Origin: Ligustrum vulgare
Taxonomy: Eukaryota > Streptophyta > Magnoliopsida > Lamiales > Oleaceae
DNA: 64,000 nucleotides
Assembly (NCBI GenBank): GCA_963555705.1
Contig: OY743169.1
Span: forward strand, 46,178,124 to 46,242,123
Direction: 5' to 3'
The notes beneath the pieces are model-generated. The model was not told the DNA's origin. It did not search any database and was given only the letters and a program-made list of their open reading frames with translations. The stretch's first letter is position 1. The number at the start of each line of letters is the position of its first letter. This document shows, piece after piece, positions 33,815 to 45,137 of this stretch. Position numbers and translations under genes: made by a program.

Positions 33815-35690
33815 AATGCCCAATAGGACGCTTGGTGTTGAGAAGTTTAACGCATCATGCCTCATAAAATTTTCGACAAGGAGCAAAATGCACATCAACT
33901 TCTTCCTTCCATAGTTGAAGAACAAAAGGGTCAACAAAGCCCAGACTACGAAGGTTCTCATGGTCGTTATGAACCAACACCGAGTTGAGCCTACATACCA
34001 TGCATGAATGTTGGGAGAACTCGCCCAAGACAACGTTGAGCGGGTAAATTTACAAAGTATTCATAATGTTGAAAAACTTGCTCAAAATGGAAATAGGAAC
34101 TATGATAACATGGCTAAGCAGTTGAGTACTTAAACGAATTTGTTAATTGATGAACAAATTAGTTGGTCAAGTATGTCAAACAAATCCTATAGGAGGGGGT
34201 AGCAACTTCCAAACTAGGAGCCTAATAGGTAATGACTCGCCAAAATATAAGGAAAATGTCCAAAATGAAGGATCAAATGCTACACGCACCAACGAAGGAG
34301 CAAAGCAACCATTCAAATGTGTTAATGAAGCAAATAATGGTCCATTTATAGCAAATGTTGGGGTTAATGTTGTCAAACCACCAATAGTGCCTTACGCACC
34401 ATAGACAGTAGGAGTTCCATTTAACTACAATGCTATTCTTAGGGATCAAATAATAGAGATCTTACAGGATCAAATGGCCTTTGGGACTAGACCAGTTACT
34501 CGTCCAACTTTTAGAAAACCTTATCCAGATTGGATAGATCAAAAATATCCTTGGCCTAGGGGGTTTAGGGTACCTAAATTCTCTTTTCTCGCTGGTTTAG
34601 GAGAAGTACCTACCTTGGAGCCCATAGGATGATTTACACTATAATGCAACGAGGTCTTCGATTATCATAAAATGAGGTTGTTCCGAAATTCACTTACTGG
34701 GTCGCATTCTCATTATTTATCAATTTTCCAGCAAATTTTGTTCAAAATTGGTAGAAGTTAGAGCAGTTATTTCATGCTACGTTTTAAGAAATTGATTCGG
34801 AGGTTACTTTGGAAAATTTAGCAAACTTGCGTCAACTACCAAATGAAAGGGCTGAAAAATCTCTTCAAAGATTTAAAACGGCAAGGAGTAAATGCTTTAT
34901 CCCCTTCCTGAAAAAGAATTTGCAAAATCACCCAGAGTTGTTTCAGTTTTGAATTAAAAAAGAAATATCAAGATAGGGAGTCCCAGATCTCTTTCAACTT
35001 AGTGCGAACGTCATCAAATATGAGCGTCAATTGAGAGAGGAGAAACAAATGAAAAATGATTGTATAGGGACCTACTATAGAGACCCTAATTTTGAGGTAC
35101 ATGATGTTGATACTGGTCGAGAAGCAGTTGAAATTTGTTCAGCCGAATTAGTCAAGGGTGACACTTATGAATGTTCTGTGTTAACCAAATCAGAAATGTC
35201 AAATGAAAATGAAACGGCTAAAATAGGAAATCGAAAGGTCAGAACGCTTTCATTTGATGTAACAAAGGCCAATATAATATTCGATTGGCTATTAAAAGAT
35301 AAACAGATTAAAGTGAGTGATAAGCATAGATTGCAAAACTCTTAATAGACTAAGGGTAAAAAATATTGTAAATGGCACAATGCATGGTCTCATACCACTA
35401 ACAATTGTTTGGTCTTTCGTAATGTAACACAGGATACCATTGAATCTAGGCAATAACCTTTGATTCAAAGAAAAAGATGGCAGTAAATGAAAATCCTTTT
35501 CCACAGACAATTGGTATTGACATGGTCACTCCTTAGTTCGAGAAGCAGGATTTACCAAAATTCAAGTTGGTGGTAGATGAAAGAGAAGACGAATCACGTC
35601 TCAGTGTGTTTGAAAGATTTAAAGGGCAAGTTACTGGCCATGAGAAAAAGAATTTATGCAGTAGATTTCAAAAGGAGATTGTCAAAGTAG
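33815..35690 (+). pseudogene. Ty3/Gypsy Gag remnant (Tat-like), many stops
   Basis: The plus strand reads MPNRTLGVEKFN near 33815 and, after interruptions, RPTFRKPYPDWIDQ (34504-34545), FRVPKFSFLAGLGE followed by VPTLEPIG (34565-34630), VTLENLANLRQLPNERAEKS (34803-34862), FKTARSKCF (34873-34899) and KYCKWHNAWSHTTNNCLVF (35361-35417; C-H-H-C arrangement of a zinc-binding site). These match the gag domain of Tat/Retand-type elements. At least eight stops break it. The following pol region is absent after about 35700. Confidence 0.75.
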
Positions 35691-38600
35691 CAGATAAGAT
35701 CCTACTTTTAGCACATAAATAAGTGTATAAAATACACTTATCATTACACGTTTTATAATTTGAGTTAGCTACTAAAAACCTCTAGCAATGGCAATGATCT
35801 GAAGTTTTTTGGTTGAGTTGGTTGAATTTCATCTTTTTAATTGAGCTTGTATTGATGTCGTTATGTATAGTGCTCATGTGTTTGTAGATAAGACATCGCT
35901 ACAATTTTTATTTTGTCTTTCTGTACTTTTATCATGTTATTCAAAACTTGGGTTCTTATCTTTATGTCTCTATTCAAGGAATCTAGCTTGTTAGACAGTA
36001 AGATTGACAAATTCTATTTGGGTGGCCAAGTTTCGATTATCGAATCTTAACTTTTTTTGTTGTTGTTGATAAAAATAGCAGCAACCAGAAATAACTTCGC
36101 TAAACGAGAGGACAAATGTACAAAACAATAATATAACGCTATTATGTATACAATTCTTATATATCTATGCAACACATGGGCACCACTAATAATTTATAAA
36201 CAGATAAAAATAAGTGGTGCATAGCACTTGTACTCAATTGGAATGATTGTTAAATTTGAGGTTTAAACATTTATATATGACAAACAACAAATTTATTAAT
36301 CTTATAGTAACTTTTTACTTAATGTATTGTTTTAGCACCTCGACTCTTACGCTTTATTAGTATTACACTCCATCACCCATCGAACTTTGAGTATTGTCAC
36401 AAGTTACTCACACATTTTTTTTTTAAAATGCTTCTAATTGGCCACTCAACTTTAGGACATTGCATTTCGACACTCTCCCTCCTTTGGATATGATTGCTAG
36501 TTATTCACCAAACTTCAAAATATTTTCCATTGGTCACTCAACTCTCAAGCAGTGGCGATCCGAAAATTACTTCAAAGAGATTATGAAAGAACAAATATAA
36601 AAGAAAATAGTTAAGATGATAGGAAAGAATAACAAATTTATTTTATAATTTATGAGGTCGTGCACATGTAAGGAATTTTTCAACTCATTGATACGATACA
36701 ATAATTTATTGATTTGTCCATCACATGGATCAATATTCTTTTGATCCATTCTCAATTATTGTTAAAAACTATTAAAATCACATAGAATACCAACTTTCAA
36801 ATTAATTTTTTTAACTTGATAAATAACAAAACTATTTTTAAAGATCACTCATAGTCGGGACAACAGTAGATGATTTGAAGTAAATAATAATAAATCGAAT
36901 TGTATAATATAATAATGTGAAAAAAGTAAGATATCTTATATTTATCTCATAATATAATCGTATAAAATTATTTAATAAATTTGATTTGTAAGATGAAATT
37001 GATCTATTAAATAAAATAAGCATTTTAAAGTGAGGTGAGCAATCCGTGACAACACCCAAAGATGAGCAAGTGATAAAATGCATACTCTAAAGTTAAGTTC
37101 TCAATGAGAAATTAGATGAGTAACCCATCACCAACCATAGGGAGGTTTTCTCACCTATAGATTTAATAAAAAAATATATATTGTTGTCTGTCTTCACAAC
37201 TCAGCCCACCACCAAATCGTTCAAAATCCGCCCAACATTCTTCAACATCCCCTAAAATCTCTCAATTTTTTTCAACGTTATATGTATGCAATTCTTCCAC
37301 CACCACTTACATTCATAGTCTGAGTTTTGGGTGACTAAGAGATGCATAACAAAAAGATGAATAAAACGAATGAATGGTCACTGAACTTTACTTTATGTAA
37401 ATTTTAATGATCGAATTAAAAAATGTAACTCAATACTCACTCAATTATCTTAAACATAACGTATCCATCACTGAGACACAATCTGTTTGAAGGCTTTGAT
37501 GAAAATGTCCACGTGGCATATGGAAATCTGATGTGGCAATATTTAATCGTTAAAATACATCACGTCAACGAATTGCATTTCCAAATAGGCACTAACTACA
37601 TCCAACGCCATTTTATTTGAAGAATGGACATGGCTCCAGAATATCTCATACAATTTCTGTCAAGATCAAAGAAGCCCAATTTTTTCCACTCATAACCAGA
37701 GCTGAAATCTTGTTCGGGGTCTAGAGCACAATATCTTCCATGGTTGATACATTGTTTGCTTATGTTGAATGCCTACGGGCAATACCAAGTTATATAATGA
37801 GGTGTAAATTGAGTATAAACACCTTTCTCAATAATTTGGACCAAAATCATGATGTTAACCAGCACTTTCCCAGATTTTCAGTTTGAGAATGCAAAATCGA
37901 TGATGCCAAGTGAAGAAGTCTGAGAATTCCAATTTTCTTTGTATTTATTATGTGTCAAAATGGCCTGTATAGCATTTGTTGAATGTTGACCTAAAGGAAA
38001 TTAAATTAGTGGAATGATTTCTGTCTATGTATTAATTTCTATCTATGAATTATTTTTTTAAAATGCCTCTTAAAGCATTTGTTGTATGTTGACCTAAGGG
38101 AAATTATTGGAATAATTCCTGTCTGTGTAAATCTCCTTGGCAACATTTATGGATGTCCTAATTATTATTATGGATGTCCTAATTCATAATTCATTCTAGA
38201 GCACATATGCCACCGAGACAACAATGGAAATCTTTAATTTATTCATCTTAACAGTCGTTGATGATAATGGAGTTCAAAGGAAAGAGAAAGCGGTTCCAGC
38301 AAACACACTCCAAAATTTTAATGACACTTGACAAAAGTTTTAATGCATAACCAGACAATAGTTTCAATGCATGATCAGATACTTGACAAAAGTTTCAACA
38401 TGACATGACATGCTAATGCCAAAAATATATAATAAATTCAATAGCACTTCACAAAAGTTTCGATCTAGCTCCTTTTTTTCAATTTTCATCAACATTAAAT
38501 TCTTGCAAGTCTTCTATCAACTCATCAATAGAAATACTCTCCTCTCGGGTGCTTCCAATCCTTTTCCATTTCTCTTCAAGTTCCAGGTGCAACAAAAGAT

Positions 38601-39189
38601 AGTCTTGTCTGCCTCATTAAAAATTGTAGATTGACTTGAAACAATCCCGGGCGTAGGCATGAAAATTTTTGATATTGGAGGTTGTTCCTAGTTGGTTGGC
38701 ATGGCGTTCTTCCTTCTCTGAGGAACAAGTTTGTTCAGTGACAGGGACAAAAATGAAGAACATTTAAGATAGATTAAAAACTCATCATCCAGTTTAAGGC
38801 AAACTCAGAAAATTCTGGCAATTATAAAAATTAAACACTCAATTAAATAGTAACTTCAACACATTATTGGCTGTTCACTAACATACTCATTTGTAGTGGG
38901 ACTTATCACAGCATTCTCGTACCAATCTTGTCAAAAAAGGCAACCATATTAACAAATTGTGAACGAAGTGCAAGTAAATCTTAACATACTCCAAGGAATA
39001 GTGACTGACCTCGACAGGTGCATCATCTCTTGCATGGTACCTCTTATTGTAGCCTGTTGCCCCAGGGCATATTTCTCAGTGGCAAAGGGGAGGACGATAA
39101 CACGTTCAGTACTGCCGGGTGTAAGGTTCCAATCCTGAAAATGGATTTGGCCTTATGGCAAGTGAGAGTTACCACCACTCGTGGGGACC
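35691..39189. other. Intergenic DNA
   Basis: 3.5 kb with no supportable gene. AT-rich; the motif of gene-poor DNA with short unrelated frames. 37930-38100 carries an imperfect duplication (ATTTGTTGAATGTTGACCTAAAGGAAATTA versus the same phrase near 38080, each under 20 identical bases in a row), and 38155-38180 a short direct repeat. Confidence 0.5.
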
Positions 39190-39400
39190 TTCAGTACCCT
39201 TCACCCTGACCTCTGGGAGGCACATTCTGCGATTTACACCTCTTATTGTGGCCTGTCAGTCCACATAAACTGCAAGTAATTTCCACCACAACTTTACTTT
39301 TCATCTTTGATGTACCACCAATATGATTTTCTTCAGCTTGTCTTCTTTTTTTTTTTATTTTTGGTGGTTTTATTGGAAGTGCATCAACCTTAGGCCACAT
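39190..39400 (-). pseudogene. MULE transposase C-terminal remnant
   Basis: The minus strand encodes WPKVDALPIKPPKIKKKRR and, further on, ITCSLCGLTGHNKRCK, the proline- and lysine-rich tail plus zinc knuckle found at the C-terminus of plant Mutator-like transposases. The knuckle is one residue short between His and the last Cys. A second degraded knuckle (CPGATGYNKR) is encoded near 39040-39070. No catalytic domain was found to the right. Confidence 0.6.
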
Positions 39401-40811
39401 TTATTGGATTCACAATGTTTTCATAACAGTTTATATATGTTCTCACCCTATAGCAGTCGTGAAAATACAAACACATTTATGGGTTATTTATACACTTATT
39501 TATTTGTCAGAATAAGGATATTACATTGTCGTTCAAGAATAAACTCTACCTTATTTGTTGTTATATGTCCATATTTAAGATTCAAGAGAATGAAACAATT
39601 GAGGCAAATAAAGGTCAATTCGAAGATAATTGGAGTTAAATTGCACAATTTGAAAGTTGAAGAGGTAAATCGAGAAACATGTCTGGTGCTTAAGTGAAGA
39701 AGTCAAGAGTTTGAAGAACTAATTGAAGAATTTAAGAGTTGAAACGAGCTAATTGAGAAAATTCAGAAGTATGGGGGTTCAAATGTACAAATCAAAAATT
39801 GAGGACTTATTGCGCAATTATGAGAGAGGATCAACTTAAACGAACATTGACAGTTGAAAATTGCACAGCAGGCAACAATCATGCAACCACACAAACTAGA
39901 ACATCATGGTCGTGCCATGTTTCATTGAATGGTCAGAACCAAATTATTCTAACCACGAGGCCGCACAACTTTTGCCTGTGCGGCTACACAGTTGTTCGGC
40001 TGGCTCTTGATTCTAAGCTTTTTGCACGGTTTCAATAGAATTCCTTCCTTATTCTACTAGGTTTATCTCCACAACCTATAAATACAACTAAAGATGCATG
40101 AAATCTGGACCTTTACGACACTAAGAATAGCCCCCAAAAGGAGATTTCAACATCCAATTCTTAGAAATTCAAGCAAGGCAAGGGCGAGCGAATTGAAGAC
40201 TATCAACGTGGAATTGATTCTTGGTGCAAGATATCCTTTTCCATTTGTTATTTTCAATGAATGCCATATTTTATTGTTTTTGCTTTTTTATTCTGATGTG
40301 CAACTAAATTCATATATTGGGATGAACAATGTAGCATAATTTAATTATTTTTGGTATTACTGCAGTCATAATTAAATTCTTGTGCTCTATGCATCTAACT
40401 AAGGGATAATTATGACCTTCTATAGAGATATACAGCTGACTTTGTTAGGTAGAATTGATTTAAACTCGAGAGAGGAATTTCAATATAAATGAGTGAATTC
40501 GACTGAATGCATTATTAGGAAATAAAATTGGAGTTCGGGTAAATTTAATTGGTTAAATGAAATCGTGAATCTCAATGCTTTCAGAATCGTCATATAAACA
40601 AGGCAATTTCGTATTTTATTTAATAGTATAATTCTTAGTTTAATATTCTCAAAACACTTTCGATTGTTCAAATAAGGTTTAGAACTAATCAATTTGATAC
40701 TTAATATTAGTCCTCATGGGATCGATAATCTGGACTTTTATGTCCACTTTATTACTTTGATACGTACACTTGCAGAGTATTTTTGCGTCTGCAAAATAAC
40801 TGAACAAGTTT
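39401..40811 (+). repeat. Probable decayed 5' LTR and flank of an Athila-like element
   Basis: No gene. The segment ends with the phrase CCTCATGGGAT...GTACACTTGCA, typical of Athila-type LTR ends, just before a decayed tRNA-Asp primer site at 40812. The 5' boundary of the LTR was not located. Confidence 0.45.
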
Positions 40812-40829
40812 TTGGCATCGTTATTGGGT
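40812..40829 (+). other. Decayed tRNA-Asp primer-binding site
   Basis: TGGCATCGTTATTGGGTA differs from the perfect site at 6408-6425 at six positions, five of them C-to-T or G-to-A changes, the pattern of cytosine-methylation decay. Confidence 0.6.
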
Positions 40830-41038
40830 ATTGATATATTAATATAGATATCAATTAGTTCTTACTTTAATTTGAATTTTATTTTATTTTTTTAGTTCGC
40901 TTTTTAGTTTATTATTTTAGTTTAAGATAAGAAAATCTAAAAGCTGTGAATTGTTTCCTTTTGATTTAGAAATTGAACACACCTTCAAATAGAGGAGCAA
41001 ACAACAGCGGGAAATAGTTAGACAAACAAATCTTCAAA

Positions 41039-41330
41039 TGGCAGACAACAAGGAATATATGAATCCCCCTATGAGGAACATTGGGACTTGTGTGGTACTG
41101 CCTGCAATTCTAGCAATTAATAATGAAATCAAAATTGATCCAAAATTTGGCAGTATTCAATGGGTTATTTTCTGAGACCCATATGCACATCTTCAAGCAT
41201 TCCAGGAAATATGCGATATGCAGTGCATGAACATGGTCCCAGCAGAGGTGGTTAAAATGAAGTTATTTTCCTTCTCAGTACCTAATAAGGCAAAGGCATG
41301 GTACATGTTTTTGATTAATTACTATATATA
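41039..41330 (+). pseudogene. Athila-type Gag fragment
   Basis: The plus strand encodes DPYAHLQAFQEICDMQCMN followed by FSFSVPNKAKAWYMF, the conserved start of the gag domain of Athila-type elements, with an internal stop at about 41175. Only the first third of gag is left. Confidence 0.7.
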
Positions 41331-41982
41331 TATTTTGTGAAGTGTATGATGATCGAGAGATATTTTACATTTTAGGCCAAATAATAAATGCTCTAGGTCA
41401 TAATTTAGGATATATAGATATACTCATATCTCTACGTGATTCATTGAACTATTTTCACAAAGAGTTGATGATTTTGATTGGTTTTTAATCGACATAAGGA
41501 TATAGTAGCTTAAACTAATTGATTATAACTAATTTCACTATAGAGGGGCTATTAGTTAAAATATGAAAATTGATTGTGTCTAACATTGTAAATGAGTAAT
41601 TTGTTAATTCGCATGTTGAGAAATTAATTAAGGAAGAGTTAAGTGAAATCATGAATCTCAATTATTTAATCTTTCATTTTCCTTATTTTATTAAAATTTG
41701 AAGTTAATTTATTTATCTTTGAATTTACAAAAATTAATCTTTTATTGTATGTCTTCTTTGTTAAGATTAAATTAACTAGTGTATAATAGAGTACACATTC
41801 CTCATGGGATTTACAATTCATACTCAAAAAGTTCAATTTATTACTTATACGCGACCCCGTACACTTGCAGTATACAATTTTAGCGAACGAGCTTTTGAAA
41901 TTGTGTATATGATTGGGAATTGATTTTCCAAGAAATGGTGGATTGATACAGGGCACATCAAGTAAGGCAGTATTAGTTGTGC
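41331..41982 (+). repeat. Second Athila-like LTR fragment
   Basis: No gene. From 41640 to 41900 the phrases GTGAAATCATGAATCTCAA, CCTCATGGGAT and CCGTACACTTGCAGTATA parallel 40555-40790, so this is probably another copy of the same LTR type, ending near the Tekay-like insertion at 41988. Confidence 0.45.
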
Positions 41983-41987
41983 TTTTG

Positions 41988-44029
41988 TGTAGCAACCGAG
42001 AATTGTTCTAGACAATTTAAATTGATGTTTTATTTAATTAAAAACGTGTCGCTATGATTTAACTCTTTATTAGAATTTAGTATGTCGTCTAGCCATGATA
42101 TTGATTTTGAGCCAATAAACATAATTTTAGTCCACTTCGATATTTAAGTCCAAAATTCAAATTTTAATTTTTAAAACCACCCAATTTTTTATTTAATTTA
42201 ATATCCAGTTTATCCTTGTTTATTGATTTATTCATTTTTTTTTTAAAATTCGAAATATTTGAGTTTATCATCTGTTAAATTTCAAATTTGATTCCCCAAC
42301 TATTTTGGCAAATCCAGAAATCAGACTTTATCATCTCCTAATCCACGTCTATTAGATAAGATTACAACTCAATTCAAATCAAAGACTATCCTACCCAGCC
42401 ATTATAACTCCTATCCCCCTGATCAATTCTCAAACCTCACGGCAGCAACTTAGAATTCTGGGCATTAATCCACTTTCCCTAAAGTTTTTTTTTCCACTGC
42501 ACACATACACGATCAAGTCATTGGCCTTAAGGCTCTACCTCAATCTCTAATTTGTAACATCAAATTTTCACACCTCCATCAAAAGTTTTGCCTCCATACC
42601 ACGCATCCAAACCAAGCCTCATCTTGCATCCGAAGGCGTTTCACATCCACAGTCACGCAATTTCACCACTGCCATAGCCAAGACTCCAAAACCAAACCTA
42701 CAACAATCACACACACAGAAACCTTCATCATGTCCGACCAACATCACCTACAAGTCGACACACCCCCAATCCATCATTATCAACCCAAACACTGCAAGAA
42801 ATGCACCAAACTTCAACCACTCACCTTGATCGCCGCATTTTGGCCGAGCGACCGTCGGAAAACCTTGAACCCAGCCTCGGTTTAAGCACCACCTTGCACC
42901 AAAATCACTAAATCCTAACCCTATGCAAGCCCACTCCTCTAGCCGCCACTCGACGGCGGCGTTTCACCGACAAAACGCCAGCAATGGTACTGGGTTTTGA
43001 GGGGCGAGCTTCCATCGCACCCTCTCTTCTCTTATTTGTAATGAATTGGAGAATTTTATTTTGTTTAATATTTGACTTTGAGAATATTGCACATTGGTTC
43101 CCAACTTTTCAAATGTTTCATTTCGGTCCCATATGTTCAAAAGTTTTAAATCCTCAACCCTGATTTCCAAAACTATTTATTCTAGCCCCTGCAGTCTCTC
43201 TTTTAAAAATACTATCTCAGCCCCTAGATCCTTAATTTCAGTTTTCCTTAAAATTACAAGTTAGTCCTAAAAATTTTATTTATCACTTTAATCTTTAATT
43301 TCGAAAGTGCTAATTAAATTAATTTTCTCTTGGCTAGAAAAATCATTTGGAGAACTAAAAGATTGACGTGCTATTCCAACTCTACCTTTTCGTGAACTCG
43401 TTAAGATTAAAGTAGACTTGCCCCCACTAATTAGTTTAGATTATAATTGCATGTTTTATGTAGATTTACGTGATTTATATGCTTAATTGCATAAGACGAG
43501 ACGAGAATAGCTCTTATGAGATAAATTGAGAAATTATGTTATGCATGTCATAACTTATATGCTTTATTGCATGAGACGATAATATGTTCGTTAGCACTCC
43601 TTATGTGATACTTATGATGAGAATCAGAGAATGTCACTGTATTATTTGCATTATTTCCTGTTCAATTATTATGTAAATTAATTATTGGTGATGAGTCTAC
43701 TGATTATTTCTTTTTGAAATGCTCACCCATTGTTTTAACAATTTTGCATATTTCGGAGACGGTGGCGAATGATTGGCAGAAATGGCAAACTATTAATAAA
43801 AATTATTTTAAAGTTGTGTTTTACGAACTCCATTATTTCATTGTGTTGGAATTTAGAATTTCATGAATTTCACCAAGTTATTTATTTTATTTGAATTTTC
43901 GTCATAATTTACAATCAATAAATGTAATGTTTGAGATTTAGTTATTTTCCCGTAATAAATTTTTTTCGAAAGTTAGATTTTAAAGAACGAAGTGGCGTCC
44001 CCGCGTTTCGCAGAACTCAGAGCATTACA
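41988..44029 (+). repeat. 5' LTR (2042 bp) of the Tekay-like element at 41988
   Basis: Pairs with the split 3' LTR starting at 50436. Begins TGTAGCAACCGAGAA, ends AGCATTACA. No gene inside; weak coding-like frames are composition artefacts. Confidence 0.9.
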
Positions 44030-44032
44030 GCA

Positions 44033-44044
44033 TGGTATCAGAGC
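44033..44044 (+). other. tRNA-iMet primer-binding site
   Basis: TGGTATCAGAGC, 3 bases after the LTR. Confidence 0.92.
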
Positions 44045-44410
44045 GGGTCTACTTTTCTGTAGACTTGCAACTTTTCTGAAAATAATAATAAATAATGTTT
44101 GACGGCTTTTACCACTGCCATCATTCCTTCCGCCAACTCCGAAGCTAACAAAGTTTAACATGTTTATTTTTATTTATTTCGGATACTTGAGAAATAAATT
44201 ATTTTGAGATTTAGAAGAGAAAGAATGAAAAGCCGAGAAATAATTAGAAAACTAGTATTTGAAATAATGAGAAAGAAAGAAACGAGTTATGGAGCATAAC
44301 GGGAATTAATAAGATTTAGGACAAAAAATGGTTTTTCATGGAATATTTTCTCCTTGAATTTGAACGAATAATGGAACCCTAACTGGACTTTGCATAATTT
44401 GATTTTAGAC

Positions 44411-44887
44411 ATGGCACCACTTGGATGGATTTCAAACCATATTCTTAGCTATTGCGCTATGCGCCATCACTTCATAGCTAGTGGATTTAGGATGACCGAC
44501 GCTCAGTCCATCGGCCAACTCTTATCAACATTCCTAGAAGATAAGAAGATATTAGCGTATGCTTTTTATGATGACGTAAAGAGATGTCTGGGAGAGAACG
44601 TGAGTTTCCAGACTGTTTGTGACGAATTTGTGATGCTTTGGGATCACTTTCGAGTCCCTGCTCCAGAACCAGCACCAGCACCAGAAGTGGTAGTCTTATC
44701 GAATGGCGAGGAGGAGCCAAATAAGATACTTGACGTTGAGTCAGGGACCTATGATTACACATCTGGTTCACAAGGTTATGCCCCAGATTCACCCAATTAC
44801 TCCCCAGGTTCTCCAAGTGTTACCCCCGGTACCCCAAACTATATACCTGGCACGCTTGGAGCTACCTCTATCAATAGTCAAAAATAG
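44411..44887 (+). CDS. Extra ORF before gag with RNA polymerase II tail-like heptads
   Basis: An intact 158-residue frame from the ATG at 44411, between the primer site and gag, where most chromoviruses have only a leader. Residues 1-80 form a compact, probably helical region (HHFIASGFRMTDAQSIGQLL, then a CLGENVSFQTVCDEFVMLW segment) with no family recognised. A Pro/Ala/Glu linker (VPAPEPAPAPE) and an acidic patch follow. The C-terminus reads YAPDSPN, YSPGSPS, VTPGTPN, YIPGT: three full seven-residue units plus a partial, close to the polymerase II C-terminal-domain consensus YSPTSPS. The ORF is intact although the neighbouring gag and pol carry many stops. Function unknown; it could bind CTD-reading factors, or be chance enrichment of S, P and T. 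Confidence 0.6.
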   Translation: MAPLGWISNHILSYCAMRHHFIASGFRMTDAQSIGQLLSTFLEDKKILAYAFYDDVKRCLGENVSFQTVCDEFVMLWDHFRVPAPEPAPAPEVVVLSNGEEEPNKILDVESGTYDYTSGSQGYAPDSPNYSPGSPSVTPGTPNYIPGTLGATSINSQK

Positions 44888-45137
44888 TGGGATAGGACTG
44901 GAGATAGATGTTTTAGCAGTTCTTTCCTTTATTCAGCATTTTTTCCCTTCAGCAGTCTTTCCATTTACTTTGTGTCCTCATTGAAGGAATTTCAGTTATT
45001 AATAAAAAAAGATTCATTTTTATGTTACAAGCTATGTTTCAACATTGTTGCTGGGTTTTAGTGTATGAGATGATTGGTTGTCTATATTTTCCTATCAAGA
45101 AATAATAAACATGTTAGTTTTATTTGATAAAGGAAAA
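44888..45137 (+). other. Spacer between the extra ORF and gag
   Basis: 250 bp of leader without coding support. Confidence 0.5.
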
